The notes under the pieces are model-generated. The model did no database searches and was not told the origin of the DNA. It saw nothing but the letters and a program-made list of their open reading frames with translations. A program made the position numbers and the translations under genes. Positions 1-9,308 of a DNA stretch of 64,000 nucleotides are shown piece after piece (position 1 is the first letter of the stretch; each line of letters starts with the position of its first letter). Location of the stretch: positions 1-64,000 of the forward strand of contig JBBTAC010000002.1 of the NCBI GenBank assembly GCA_038044405.1, given 5' to 3'. Source of the stretch: JAUSIK01 sp038044405. GTDB taxonomy: Archaea; Nanobdellota; Nanobdellia; Pacearchaeales; GW2011-AR1.

Positions 1-3000
1 TTACCATTTATAATAATACTATTACAACAAATGGAAGTGATGCCATTTCTAATACGGCAAGTAAATTTAATTTTATCCATAATAATAATATAACAACAAA
101 TGGGACTTCATCAGATGGTATACTGCCAGGAACAAATAGCACGGTTCTTAACAATCAAATAACTATCAAAGGTGCTTCTGGCGATGGCATTACATTTAAT
201 GGAAACGCCAATAACACCTTACAAGGAAATGTTATTATTATCTCCAATGGAGTCGGAAATGGTATAACTGTTGTTAACGGCGATTTTACCCACATCTTAC
301 ATAATAATATAACTACTAGAGGAACTGGAGACGGTATTTCCTTCAGTTCAGGATCAGATTACGCAGTTATCAATGGAAATATAATTAATACTAGTGGTAG
401 TGGTGATGGTATGGATATTAATGGTGTTGGTACGAATATCACAAATACGACAATTACAACAACAGGGGGAGGTATAGGCATAATCCTGAGTAGTTCAACT
501 AACGGCACTTTACGCGGAATCAATATAAAAACCAACGCATCTAATGCCTACGGCATTTATACAGGCACAAGCGCGGTTAGTTCTTTTGAAATATTTGACA
601 GCATTTTAAATGCTTCTGCTTCTGGATTAAATGATTTTTTTATTGATGGCACTCTTAATACCACATCCAAAGGAAGTGTATGGAATCTGACAAATGTAAC
701 AGGAAGCAGTGCAAATATTGATAGAAACTTTAGCGTAGGCGCCAACGGCACTCTAAACGTCCACTGGTATCTTGATGCATTTGCAAATTACACAAATAGC
801 ACAAATGCAACAAATGCAAACATTAGCGCATTTAACAAAAATAATCTAATGCAATTTAGCGTTCTCACAGGGGCAGACGGAAGAATAACAAGGCAAATTC
901 TTTTAGAATATTCTCAAAACGGCACAGGCGGAAGCAATACAACATACTATTCAAATTACACAATTAATGCGACCTCAATTCAAAAGCAAAATTTAACTCA
1001 ATCATGGAATATGACGGCCAATAGACTCCTAACTTTTACATTTCTTCCAGAAATAATTGCGCCCATAGTAACAATAAATTCTCCCGCGAATAATACTAAT
1101 ATATTCGATAATCGCAGTGTTTTATTAAATTGGAGTATCCAGGAAGATAGTAACAATAGCGAAGTTTTTGTATGGGTATCTAATGGATCTAATTCTGGCA
1201 ACATAACAGACTTTCTTGTTTATCATAGGACTAATAAAGTTAATGGAACATATACCTATAATTTTAGTGCACCTGTTGTCGATAGTAGATACGGCGATCT
1301 TATAGCCTTGTATCATTTTGACAATTTGAGTTCTAGGGGAGAAAATAACACATTGGTTCTTGATTCCGCAGGAGGAAATAATAATGTAACCTGTATCGGA
1401 ACTACATGCCCCTTATTTAATGAAACAGGTTTAATAGCAGGAGCTTTTGAATACGATGGTATTAATGATTTCTTTAATTTAAGCAACCCAGGGAATATTA
1501 GCAACGGCAGCGTTATGTTATGGACTAAACTTAGGGGAATTCCCTCAAATACAAGCGATGGCTATCTAGTTTCTAAAGTTAAATCAGGCACCAATAACGG
1601 AGAATTTAGATTAATAATAAATAATACTGGAGGTATTGAATTTCAAATAGAATGTCTTTCCCCTACTGCAACATATCTTGTAGAAGGAGATTCCGCACTT
1701 TCTGTTGAAATATGGTACCATATTACTACAATATGGGATTCTGCTGGTATTATGCAATTATATGTTAACGGCATTAAACAAACAGATACTGCAGCGCCTA
1801 ACTGCGGAATGCAGGTGTTTTCTGAAGATGTCCATATAGGCAGGAATAATGCTTTAGGAAGTGGGCTTTATAATGGGACTATTGATGAACTTTCAATATG
1901 GAACCGATCTTTATCACAAGCAGAGATAACTAACCTATATAATTTAAGTATGGGCAAATATTATTGGATTGTAAATGCTAGCGATAACGTGGGCAATACC
2001 CACAGTCCAGGATATTACGAGTTTAATATTACACAAACGGTTATAGCCTCGCAAAATACCGTAAATATATTTCAGAGTACATTTCTAAATTCCGTAACTT
2101 CAACAACAAAAAAAATTATCACATTAATAACTGGGCAATTGAGAATAGTAGCAAATCTTGTTAGAACATTATTAGGAATAAGAACTCAAACCGGAAATGT
2201 TGTATTGACCGCAAGCGAAAGTGATGTTGGACTATTTATAAAGCCGAATATTTATTTTGATTCTAGGACTTTGGCAAATGGCACACAAGTTAATCAGTCA
2301 AATGTATTTATTGAAGTTGAGTTTACAGATAATGATTTTAGCAATTTAAATTACACACTTTACAATGATACTAAAATTGTCGCGAATATAAACTCAACAT
2401 ACAAATATAGTTTTGACTTGTCTAAATATTCCAGAGTAATTAACAATTCGGATTTATCTTTGTCTGCTGATAGTTCTGGTATTGCTTATAATCCTGTTAA
2501 TAATACTTTATTTGTTATACATAATACTGTTGGAAGCGAGAGCATACAGGAGATTGACTTGAATGGGAATTTGATAAGGAGCATAACTTTAACTGGATTT
2601 CATGATACAGAAGCAATTGCCTATGCAAATACCAGCGGAGGGACACATAGATTTATTGTTGCGGAAGAGCAAAGAGCTAATCTAACAGCCATATTTATCA
2701 ATGATGGTACGACAACATTTGCGCAGTCATCAGGAATTATATACAACACATCTTTAGGGAATCTTGCTAATTTAGGATTAGAAGGAGTTGCATACGATGC
2801 TAATAGGGATGTATTCTATATTGTTAAAGAAAAGACTCCTAAAGCTGTTTATCAGGTTAATGCGACTGGCTCTCCTAAGGCATTTACTTTATTCAATGCA
2901 GATTCTCTTTTAAGTGGACAGCAAAGCACTAACTTATCCGACCTATCTGAAGTTTATTATGATAATAACACAGACACCCTATTTATTTCAAGTCATGAAA

Positions 3001-4988
3001 CGCAGGTAATTGCTCAAGTAAATTTGAATGGAACAATCATAGGAAATTTAAGCGCAGACCACATGACTCAACTTGAAGGAATTACCTTCGATACATTTGG
3101 CGATAAGCTTTATGGAATGGGGGAGGCAGATTTCTTCTCGACTTGGCACACTAGTAAGAATTATACTTCTTATCATAATTTCACAGGTATCGCCAACGGG
3201 ACTTATTTCTACAATGTTTCTGCCAGAGATGCTTTGAATAATTTTAATACAACTGAAAGCAGAACAATAATACTTGGAACATTGGCTACAGGAAATGCAT
3301 TTACTACTAATCTGAATCAATTGCTTTCTTTAAGAGATGTTGGGGCAAGATTTGGGAACTCATTTAGAATAAGTACTATTAATAACATTATTAATGGTGT
3401 CTTGAGCAGAACTAGAAATGTTGTAACATCTTTAACTCAAGCTTTGAATGTTGCCGCAAATCTTGTTAGAACATTATTAGGAATAAGAACATCAAATCAA
3501 AGCATATCTTTAAGCGCAATTTCCAGCAAAATAGCAAGTCTAAATAAAGCAATAGTCCAAAGAATTAATATTGACAATGTCCTAAGCCGCACATATTCGG
3601 GTATAAGAAGTCAAATACAATTATTATCTTTAAATACAGTAACTTCAAGGACAAAATCATTCCAAATAAATATCGTGCAATCATTGAATACATTTAGTTC
3701 AAGTGCTAAATTCAGCGCATTTAATAGAATTTTAACCCAGCAATTAACAATACTCTCAAGATTTTCAACTGTATTTTCAGGTTTGAATAAAATAGATTTA
3801 TTTCAAGGGTTTGTAATCAGCCCGATATCAGATAAAACCGGATTTTTCAAAAAGGGACTTGTACAATCTATCGTTATCAATCCAATAATAAGTAACAGCA
3901 AACTATTTTTTATCTCGTTAACACAAAAGATAAATATAATATCAAATTTCAATCGGGCATATCTATTTGTTAGAAATCCTCTTGCAACTCTGAACATAAA
4001 CAACATATTAGACAAAAAAGGATTTTTCTTTAGATTAATCGAAGCCATATTAAGAATAATAACCGGAAGAGTAGGTCCTGAACCAGAGCCGACTCCTACC
4101 TCAACTTCTTCTAGTTCAAGTTCAGGAAGTTCAGGAGGGGGAGGCGCAGCAGTCAGTACAACTACTAAAGGATTTGATATAGATAAAAACAAGATTAGTA
4201 TCCTATTAAAACAAGGAGAAACAAAATCAGATTACATAAAGATAACAAATAAAGAGAATAAAAAAATAAGAATTAGCATCTCCGCTTTAGAAATAGAAGA
4301 TTTAATAAAAATAAGCGAAAAAGATTTTGATCTTGAAGCAGGCGAATCCAAGGATATAAGAATTGATTTTATTGCCCACGAGGGTATTCCCCAAGAATTA
4401 TCCCTATCTCCAGGAGTATATATCGGAAAAATAATTGTCAGCGGTAATAATATAAATAAAGAAATTTTAATTGCAATAGAGGTCGAATCTAAGCTTGCTC
4501 TCTTTGATGTTAAAATTAGTGTACCATATAAATTTACAGAAATTAAACCAGGTGATGAGCTTCTCGCAGAAGTAAAAGCATTTAATCTGGGAAGAACAGG
4601 CTTGGTAGATGTAAAGGCAGAATATACAATTAAAGATTTCAATAATAATATTATTCTTGAAGAATCTGAAACACTAGCTATTGAAACTCAAACATCTTTC
4701 GTTAAAAGATTTTCTATATCTAGTAATGCGGAATACGGAGATTATGTTATTTATGTAAAAATTATCTATGCAGATAGCGTAGCAACATCCAGTGCAGCCT
4801 TCAAAATAACCCAGAAGCCATTTGTCAATTTAATAATAACCGCCTATGTCTTCTCTGCCATTGCAGTTATCTCAATAATAGCCCTTATTATGTTCTATCT
4901 AATAAGAAGAATGAGGAGATTAGAAAGAAGATTGGATAACCGAAATAGAAGAATAACTTTGCAAAAAATATCTCATACTTATCGATAA
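1..4988 (+). CDS. Giant multidomain surface protein, 5' end missing
   Basis: The frame is open from base 3 with no stop, so the gene starts upstream; the first internal ATG (411) is not its start. The N-terminal part (to about 700) has 20-25 residue repeats rich in N, T, G and the motif GDGI, typical of right-handed beta-helix (NosD/PbH1) proteins. About 1300-1950 is a LamG-like jelly-roll (YHFD, AFEYDG, LYVNG, IDELSIWNRSL). About 2450-3170 resembles an SdiA-regulated-type beta-propeller. Then come S/T/I/F-rich degenerate repeats (3300-4060), a Ser/Gly linker (4090-4160), two beta-rich domains, one membrane helix (about 4830-4905) and a short basic tail. A C-terminally anchored, probably heavily glycosylated (many NxT/S) adhesin or envelope protein is inferred; ligand unknown. 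Confidence 0.85.
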   Translation, partial: TIYNNTITTNGSDAISNTASKFNFIHNNNITTNGTSSDGILPGTNSTVLNNQITIKGASGDGITFNGNANNTLQGNVIIISNGVGNGITVVNGDFTHILHNNITTRGTGDGISFSSGSDYAVINGNIINTSGSGDGMDINGVGTNITNTTITTTGGGIGIILSSSTNGTLRGINIKTNASNAYGIYTGTSAVSSFEIFDSILNASASGLNDFFIDGTLNTTSKGSVWNLTNVTGSSANIDRNFSVGANGTLNVHWYLDAFANYTNSTNATNANISAFNKNNLMQFSVLTGADGRITRQILLEYSQNGTGGSNTTYYSNYTINATSIQKQNLTQSWNMTANRLLTFTFLPEIIAPIVTINSPANNTNIFDNRSVLLNWSIQEDSNNSEVFVWVSNGSNSGNITDFLVYHRTNKVNGTYTYNFSAPVVDSRYGDLIALYHFDNLSSRGENNTLVLDSAGGNNNVTCIGTTCPLFNETGLIAGAFEYDGINDFFNLSNPGNISNGSVMLWTKLRGIPSNTSDGYLVSKVKSGTNNGEFRLIINNTGGIEFQIECLSPTATYLVEGDSALSVEIWYHITTIWDSAGIMQLYVNGIKQTDTAAPNCGMQVFSEDVHIGRNNALGSGLYNGTIDELSIWNRSLSQAEITNLYNLSMGKYYWIVNASDNVGNTHSPGYYEFNITQTVIASQNTVNIFQSTFLNSVTSTTKKIITLITGQLRIVANLVRTLLGIRTQTGNVVLTASESDVGLFIKPNIYFDSRTLANGTQVNQSNVFIEVEFTDNDFSNLNYTLYNDTKIVANINSTYKYSFDLSKYSRVINNSDLSLSADSSGIAYNPVNNTLFVIHNTVGSESIQEIDLNGNLIRSITLTGFHDTEAIAYANTSGGTHRFIVAEEQRANLTAIFINDGTTTFAQSSGIIYNTSLGNLANLGLEGVAYDANRDVFYIVKEKTPKAVYQVNATGSPKAFTLFNADSLLSGQQSTNLSDLSEVYYDNNTDTLFISSHETQVIAQVNLNGTIIGNLSADHMTQLEGITFDTFGDKLYGMGEADFFSTWHTSKNYTSYHNFTGIANGTYFYNVSARDALNNFNTTESRTIILGTLATGNAFTTNLNQLLSLRDVGARFGNSFRISTINNIINGVLSRTRNVVTSLTQALNVAANLVRTLLGIRTSNQSISLSAISSKIASLNKAIVQRINIDNVLSRTYSGIRSQIQLLSLNTVTSRTKSFQINIVQSLNTFSSSAKFSAFNRILTQQLTILSRFSTVFSGLNKIDLFQGFVISPISDKTGFFKKGLVQSIVINPIISNSKLFFISLTQKINIISNFNRAYLFVRNPLATLNINNILDKKGFFFRLIEAILRIITGRVGPEPEPTPTSTSSSSSSGSSGGGGAAVSTTTKGFDIDKNKISILLKQGETKSDYIKITNKENKKIRISISALEIEDLIKISEKDFDLEAGESKDIRIDFIAHEGIPQELSLSPGVYIGKIIVSGNNINKEILIAIEVESKLALFDVKISVPYKFTEIKPGDELLAEVKAFNLGRTGLVDVKAEYTIKDFNNNIILEESETLAIETQTSFVKRFSISSNAEYGDYVIYVKIIYADSVATSSAAFKITQKPFVNLIITAYVFSAIAVISIIALIMFYLIRRMRRLERRLDNRNRRITLQKISHTYR
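2151..2185 (+). repeat. Intragenic 35-bp direct repeat, copy 1
   Basis: These 35 bases recur exactly at 3456-3490 inside the same surface-protein gene and in the same frame, encoding ANLVRTLLGIRT. The copies lie before and after the propeller-like domain, which looks like a module placed between duplicated linkers. Confidence 0.9.
3456..3490 (+). repeat. Intragenic 35-bp direct repeat, copy 2
   Basis: Exact second copy of 2151-2185, 1305 bases downstream and in frame. Exact identity at DNA level in otherwise diverged flanks suggests recent duplication or gene conversion rather than protein-level constraint alone. Confidence 0.9.
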
Positions 4989-5003
4989 AAATAAAATAAA
5001 TCT

Positions 5004-5429
5004 TTATTGCCAAACAGCCAGAATTCCAGCCATTACTAATAATGTCGCTAGATAATGAAATACATTTATCATGTAATATCTAAATGATTTTCCTTCCCAC
5101 AAAACACTTCCCAACAAAACAGGGGCGATAAAGCCAAGCCAAATCCAGAAGCCAGCTTGCATGCCTTCAAAGAAAGTTGTAGCAGCAATATACTGAACAA
5201 AATAAGAAAGTATGAAAGACATCAATAATGTTGCAATAAATGCAGCAAAATAATATGGCGCCATTCCTTTTTTCTTTACGCCTTTAATATCCTTTTTTGT
5301 CTGGCCAGATTCTTTCATCCAAGCAGTTGCAAATAAAAGAGGAGAATACCATAAAAAGCCAATAAACATTGAAACAATAGCTGAAACAAGAACTGCAATA
5401 TAATTTATATCAAAATCCGTAATCACCAT
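5004..5429 (-). CDS. DUF1761-family integral membrane protein
   Basis: A 141-residue protein with about four hydrophobic helices. The N-terminal pattern NYIAVLVSAI..FLWYSPLLF..AWMKESG and the C-terminal end GILAVWQ match the DUF1761 family as I recall it. Family function is unknown. A paralogue lies at 8879-9265 on the other strand, sharing WY(S/A)PxLF, W(I)LGFIA and the terminal GILAVWQ. The gene is convergent with the surface protein and ends 15 bases after it. Confidence 0.75.
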   Translation of the reverse strand: MVITDFDINYIAVLVSAIVSMFIGFLWYSPLLFATAWMKESGQTKKDIKGVKKKGMAPYYFAAFIATLLMSFILSYFVQYIAATTFFEGMQAGFWIWLGFIAPVLLGSVLWEGKSFRYYMINVFHYLATLLVMAGILAVWQ

Positions 5430-5472
5430 AATAAAAGAATGGAATGCTTTATTTAAATACCTTCTTAATAAT

Positions 5473-5733
5473 TTATTTTTCTAAAACCTTTCTCTCCAAT
5501 AATCCAGATAAAGGTTTTCCATCTAATTCTACAACTGCCCTTTTTCCATCTATTAAATAAAACTTGTCCGAGATACCATTCTCATTAATATCGGCTTCTT
5601 GAATTATATATTTTGTTTGCCTTCTATCAAGATTAGTCTTAAGCATAAAACCAAGTCCGAAATAAGCACTTCCTAAAGCTAATCCTATTCCTAAAAATTG
5701 ACCAAATTTAGAGTCGTACCATTTGTCAGCCAT
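5473..5733 (-). CDS. Small single-helix membrane protein, unknown
   Basis: An 86-residue product with one hydrophobic stretch at about residues 10-30 (FLGIGLALGSAYFGLGFML), then a soluble tail with ADINENGISDKFYL, which resembles a short Ca-binding-like or dockerin-like acidic loop but is too short to assign. It lies just upstream of the DUF1761 gene on the same strand (43-base gap). No recognised family. Confidence 0.55.
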   Translation of the reverse strand: MADKWYDSKFGQFLGIGLALGSAYFGLGFMLKTNLDRRQTKYIIQEADINENGISDKFYLIDGKRAVVELDGKPLSGLLERKVLEK

Positions 5734-5783
5734 AATCTAAATATATAAAAGTAATTTATAAGCATTTAGGCATTTTTGTAAAT

Positions 5784-5916
5784 ATCAAGAAGTCCTTGTA
5801 TTTTTGTCTGGACTCATCAAAGTCTTATAGACCTTGAATGCCATCAAGAATCCGACTTTAGAAGATTCTTGAGGTCTGGATGCTCAAGATTCAACTATCG
5901 AGGAATCTTGACATAA
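5784..5916. repeat. Intergenic hairpin element, long copy A
   Basis: Begins ATCAAGA and ends TCTTGACATAA, so its ends pair. The first 108 bases match 28087-28194 with one difference by eye. Internal stems include TCAAGAATC/GATTCTTGA and GTCT/AGAC. Compared with copy B it has 11 extra bases near the 3' end that lengthen the outer stem. It sits between divergently transcribed genes. It could be a structured RNA gene, a small mobile repeat or a regulatory element; no known family recognised. Confidence 0.8.
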
Positions 5917-5967
5917 GTAAAAACTAACTTAGAAAGATAATTAAATTTGAATATATTATTATAATCG

Positions 5968-6294
5968 ATGTATAGAGTAATATATGCGTTTGGAAGACAA
6001 GGTATAGAAATAACTAATTCTTCAATAACTAATTTTTACGATAAAAGAGAAATAGAAATTCCATCCTCAATAAAAATTCCAGATAATTTAGAAGCAATAG
6101 AAATACCTGAATTTGAAAGAACACAACATTATAGGGCTTCACAATATTGGTATTTCACAGTAACATTTCCTGAAAGAGAAAGGTTTAGAACAGGCAGAAC
6201 TTTAACAGAAGAAGATATTAACAGAGAAATAGCAAAATCTTTAGAAAAAGAATTCAGATTTTTATATTGTCAATTTTATGTAAAAAATAAATAA
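5968..6294 (+). CDS. Unknown 108-residue protein
   Basis: A soluble, charged protein with no membrane helix or recognised motif; an alternating strand pattern (YWYFTVTFP, FRFLYCQFYV) suggests an alpha/beta fold. The ATG at 5968 has an AT-rich TATA-like stretch (about 5939-5947) roughly 25 bases upstream, consistent with a leaderless transcript. It stands alone between repeat A and the convergent EF-2 operon. Confidence 0.55.
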   Translation: MYRVIYAFGRQGIEITNSSITNFYDKREIEIPSSIKIPDNLEAIEIPEFERTQHYRASQYWYFTVTFPERERFRTGRTLTEEDINREIAKSLEKEFRFLYCQFYVKNK

Positions 6295-6327
6295 ATATTA
6301 TTCTTCACTATTAACCAAATACTCTAA

Positions 6328-6618
6328 TTATCCAGAATGCTCTTCATTAACAAAGTCCACTTTAGATTCTAAAGTTGATTGTACAAAGCTTTCAAAAGTG
6401 TTTAATCTTTCCTTAACCCTTTTTTCAACTTCATCAAAAAGGACATCATAATCTCCATTGCTTATATTTTTTCTGTCTCCGAACATTTCACTTTTCAACT
6501 TCAAAAAATCATTTAAAACCTCATAATCTTTTCCTCTTCTCCTATTCATAAGTATAAAACCCGCCCATCTTTCTATATATCTTCTATTTTTCGGAATCAT
6601 ATATTCTTCTTCAGCCAT
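6328..6618 (-). CDS. Unknown 96-residue protein following EF-2
   Basis: Charged, probably helical protein with no recognised family. Its start codon overlaps the EF-2 stop codon (TAATG), so the two are very probably co-transcribed and translationally coupled. No cysteines or membrane helices. The coupling hints at a translation-related role, but that is inference only. Confidence 0.6.
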   Translation of the reverse strand: MAEEEYMIPKNRRYIERWAGFILMNRRRGKDYEVLNDFLKLKSEMFGDRKNISNGDYDVLFDEVEKRVKERLNTFESFVQSTLESKVDFVNEEHSG

Positions 6619-8801
6619 TATTCTTTCCCAATTCCTTTTCTTTCTCTAATTTTTCTAATTACTTCTTCTTGCAACTCTCGAGGAAGTTTCTGAAATTTTT
6701 GATCCATAAGACTTGAAAATCCTCGTCCTTCTGTTGAAGATCTCAAGTCATTGCTCCAACCAATCATTTCAGCTACCGGGATTTTTGCAATAACAATTAT
6801 ATCTCCTGCCTCTTGCAGAACATCTATCAGTACACCTCTTTTGCTTCCGACTAATTGCGTTACAGCTCCCATGAATTCAATTGGTGCTTCTATTCTATGA
6901 GTTTGTATAGGTTCAAGAATTGCAGCTGTACTGGCCATGCATTCAAACATTCCTTTTCTTACAGCAGGATAAATCTGCGCTGGACCGCGATGCATATGGT
7001 CTACGTGTAATTTAGTATCATGCAGAATTAATTTTGATTTCATTAAAGGCTCACGAGCAAGAGGCCCAGAATCAATAACAAGTTTCCAGCCGTCCATGAT
7101 TGAATCTATAACTTCTGTAAGAAGAACAATTCCTCTTGTTCTGTCTTCAAATACATTTCCTTTGTAAATTTCTTTATACTGTCTTGCTTCTTCACTACTA
7201 ATTCCCAATTCAGTCAATTTTTTCCAGGTATTCTCTGCTCTTTTCTTTAATCTTTCTTCTGGAATTTCACCTCTTTCAATAGCATCGTAAACAGCATCTT
7301 CCAATGGTTCTATGCTAAAGTAAAATATGTTATGTCCATTGGGTGTTCTTATTTCTGTTTTATTACTTTGCTTTATAACGGTCTCACGATATACAACTAT
7401 AGGATTTCCTGTTTTAACCTCAAGACCCTTTTCATTTTTGATTCTCCCCTCAATAATTTCTAAATGCAATTCTCCCATTCCAGATATTAAATTTTCTCCT
7501 GTTTCTTCATTAATCTCAACTTTAATGCTTGGATCTTCTTTTCCTACTTTTCTAAGAACTTCAATTAACTTTGGCAAATCTGCAGATTTGTTTACTTCTA
7601 TTGACTTAGTGATAACTGGCTGGAATATATGCCTTATTTCTTCAAATGGAGTTTGTTCGTTAACAGTTATTGTGTCGCCAACATCTGCATTCAAACCAGT
7701 GATTGCTAAGACATTTCCAGCAGGCACCTTTTCTAATTGTTCAGGCTTAACGCCATTGTAAACTAAAACTTGCTGTATTCTTGCTTTTCTCTTGGCATTA
7801 TTTGCATAAACTTCCATGCCATTTACAATTGTGCCAGAATATAATCTTCCAGCAGCTATCTCTTTTCCAGATCTCGGATCAATAACGATTTTTGTAATAA
7901 CAAAAGCAACTTCTCCTTCTCTATTACAGTTTACTAAATCAGTTCCGAATTTGCTTTCTATATCCCCTCTCCATATTTTCGGAATTCTATATTTTTGAGC
8001 TTCTAATGGATTTGGCAGATGTTTTACAGCCATATCTAAAACAATCTCATATAAAGGAGCATTATCCCATGCCCATTTTCTTCTATCTGATTCTTCCATT
8101 TCATATAACTTTATTACATCCCTAAAACTGATTCCTTTTTTCTTCATGAAAGGAAATGACAAAGCCCAATTATCTCTGGCAGAACCGAATGCAACACTAC
8201 CATCTTGAACATTAACTTTCCATTTTTCCTTAAACTCTGGCTCTGCAATCTGCATTATTAAATTATTAAATTCCTCGATAACTTTCATTAATCTTTGCTG
8301 CATTTGTTCTGGAGTTAATTTTAATTCTTTTATCAATCTATCAACTTTGTTTATGAATAAAACAGGCTTTACTCTTTCCCTTAATGCTTGTTTCAATACA
8401 GTTACTGTTTGAGGCATAATTCCCTCACAGCCGCAAACAAGAACAAATGTCCCATCAATTGCACGCATTGCCCTTGTAACGTTTCCACCAAAATCAACGT
8501 GTCCTGGAGTGTCAATTAAATTGATAAGATATTCTGTATCATGAAAATTGTGTACCATTGAAACATTTGCAGCATCAACAGTCATTAATCTTTCTTGCTC
8601 GTCAGCATGCTGCCAAGTCATCATACCTTCTTCTAAATCGCCGGCATTCTTTGTAGCCATCATACCAGCTGCGGCTAAAAGAACGTCTGTGAACGCTGTT
8701 TTCCCATGGTGTATGTGTGCACTTGTTGCAACATTACGAATATCCTTCTGTGTCGAAACTAATCGCTGAATTTTTCCTAAGTTTGTTTCTTTCTCTACCA
8801 T
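6618..8801 (-). CDS. fusA: Translation elongation factor 2 (aEF-2)
   Basis: GTPase that translocates tRNA and mRNA on the ribosome; the 727-residue length is usual for archaeal EF-2. Domains: G domain with DTPGH (97-101) and NKVD (151-154), then domains II-V. The diphthamide histidine is kept in HRGPAQ (about 604). Two conserved elements differ: the P-loop reads AHIHHGKT (28-35; His31 where the family has Asp) and switch I reads RLMT (71-74) instead of RGIT. I chose the ATG at 8801 over an upstream TTG at 8816 because a TATA box (8823-8830) lies about 25 bases before it, giving a leaderless start. First gene of a two-gene operon. Confidence 0.95.
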   Translation of the reverse strand: MVEKETNLGKIQRLVSTQKDIRNVATSAHIHHGKTAFTDVLLAAAGMMATKNAGDLEEGMMTWQHADEQERLMTVDAANVSMVHNFHDTEYLINLIDTPGHVDFGGNVTRAMRAIDGTFVLVCGCEGIMPQTVTVLKQALRERVKPVLFINKVDRLIKELKLTPEQMQQRLMKVIEEFNNLIMQIAEPEFKEKWKVNVQDGSVAFGSARDNWALSFPFMKKKGISFRDVIKLYEMEESDRRKWAWDNAPLYEIVLDMAVKHLPNPLEAQKYRIPKIWRGDIESKFGTDLVNCNREGEVAFVITKIVIDPRSGKEIAAGRLYSGTIVNGMEVYANNAKRKARIQQVLVYNGVKPEQLEKVPAGNVLAITGLNADVGDTITVNEQTPFEEIRHIFQPVITKSIEVNKSADLPKLIEVLRKVGKEDPSIKVEINEETGENLISGMGELHLEIIEGRIKNEKGLEVKTGNPIVVYRETVIKQSNKTEIRTPNGHNIFYFSIEPLEDAVYDAIERGEIPEERLKKRAENTWKKLTELGISSEEARQYKEIYKGNVFEDRTRGIVLLTEVIDSIMDGWKLVIDSGPLAREPLMKSKLILHDTKLHVDHMHRGPAQIYPAVRKGMFECMASTAAILEPIQTHRIEAPIEFMGAVTQLVGSKRGVLIDVLQEAGDIIVIAKIPVAEMIGWSNDLRSSTEGRGFSSLMDQKFQKLPRELQEEVIRKIRERKGIGKE

Positions 8802-8822
8802 TTTTTGAAAAAACAAAGAGGG

Positions 8823-8830
8823 TTTTTAAA
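8823..8830 (-). promoter_or_regulatory. TATA box for EF-2
   Basis: On the minus strand this reads TTTAAAAA, centred about 25 bases before the ATG at 8801. This is the usual archaeal TATA-to-start-site distance, so transcription would begin at or next to the start codon. Confidence 0.6.
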
Positions 8831-8878
8831 TCTTCTTGAAGAAGATAATTTTAAATAGTTAAATTATATATAACTATC

Positions 8879-9265
8879 ATGATTAATTATATAGCTCTTT
8901 TGGTTGCTTCTATTGTAGGATATATTATTCCGATGATATGGTATGCTCCACCTTTATTTGGAAAAAAATGGATGAAGTATTCCGGCATTAAAGAAATGAA
9001 GATGAACCCTGCAATCATGTTTGGAGGATTTATTATTACAATTATATTTAATGGGGTTATTTCATGGATTATTGGACTAGCAAATATTACAACATTCGTA
9101 CAAGGAATGGGTATTGGTGCCATCCTTTGGCTCGGATTTATTGCAACCAGCCAGCTTGATTCAGTCCTTTATACCAAAAGACCAGTCGCCTTATACTGGA
9201 TTACATCAATTCAATATTTAATCTCCATGGTAATTGTTGGCGGCATATTAGCTGTCTGGCAATAA
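8879..9265 (+). CDS. DUF1761-family integral membrane protein (paralogue)
   Basis: A 128-residue, four-helix membrane protein homologous to the one at 5004-5429: shared WYAPPLFG, WMK.SG, LWLGFIA and terminal GILAVWQ. It is transcribed divergently from EF-2; TTTTAAATA at 8849-8857 is about 26 bases before the ATG, so a leaderless mRNA is likely. Molecular function of the family is unknown. Confidence 0.75.
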   Translation: MINYIALLVASIVGYIIPMIWYAPPLFGKKWMKYSGIKEMKMNPAIMFGGFIITIIFNGVISWIIGLANITTFVQGMGIGAILWLGFIATSQLDSVLYTKRPVALYWITSIQYLISMVIVGGILAVWQ

Positions 9266-9308
9266 TTCTATTATAATATTTAAAGACATACAATATCTTA
9301 AAAAGAAA

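Noticed and set aside
3803..4192. 129-codon open frame on the minus strand inside the surface-protein gene
   Set aside because: It is a shadow of low-complexity Ser/Gly and repeat codons on the plus strand, has no plausible start signal and its translation has no domain character.
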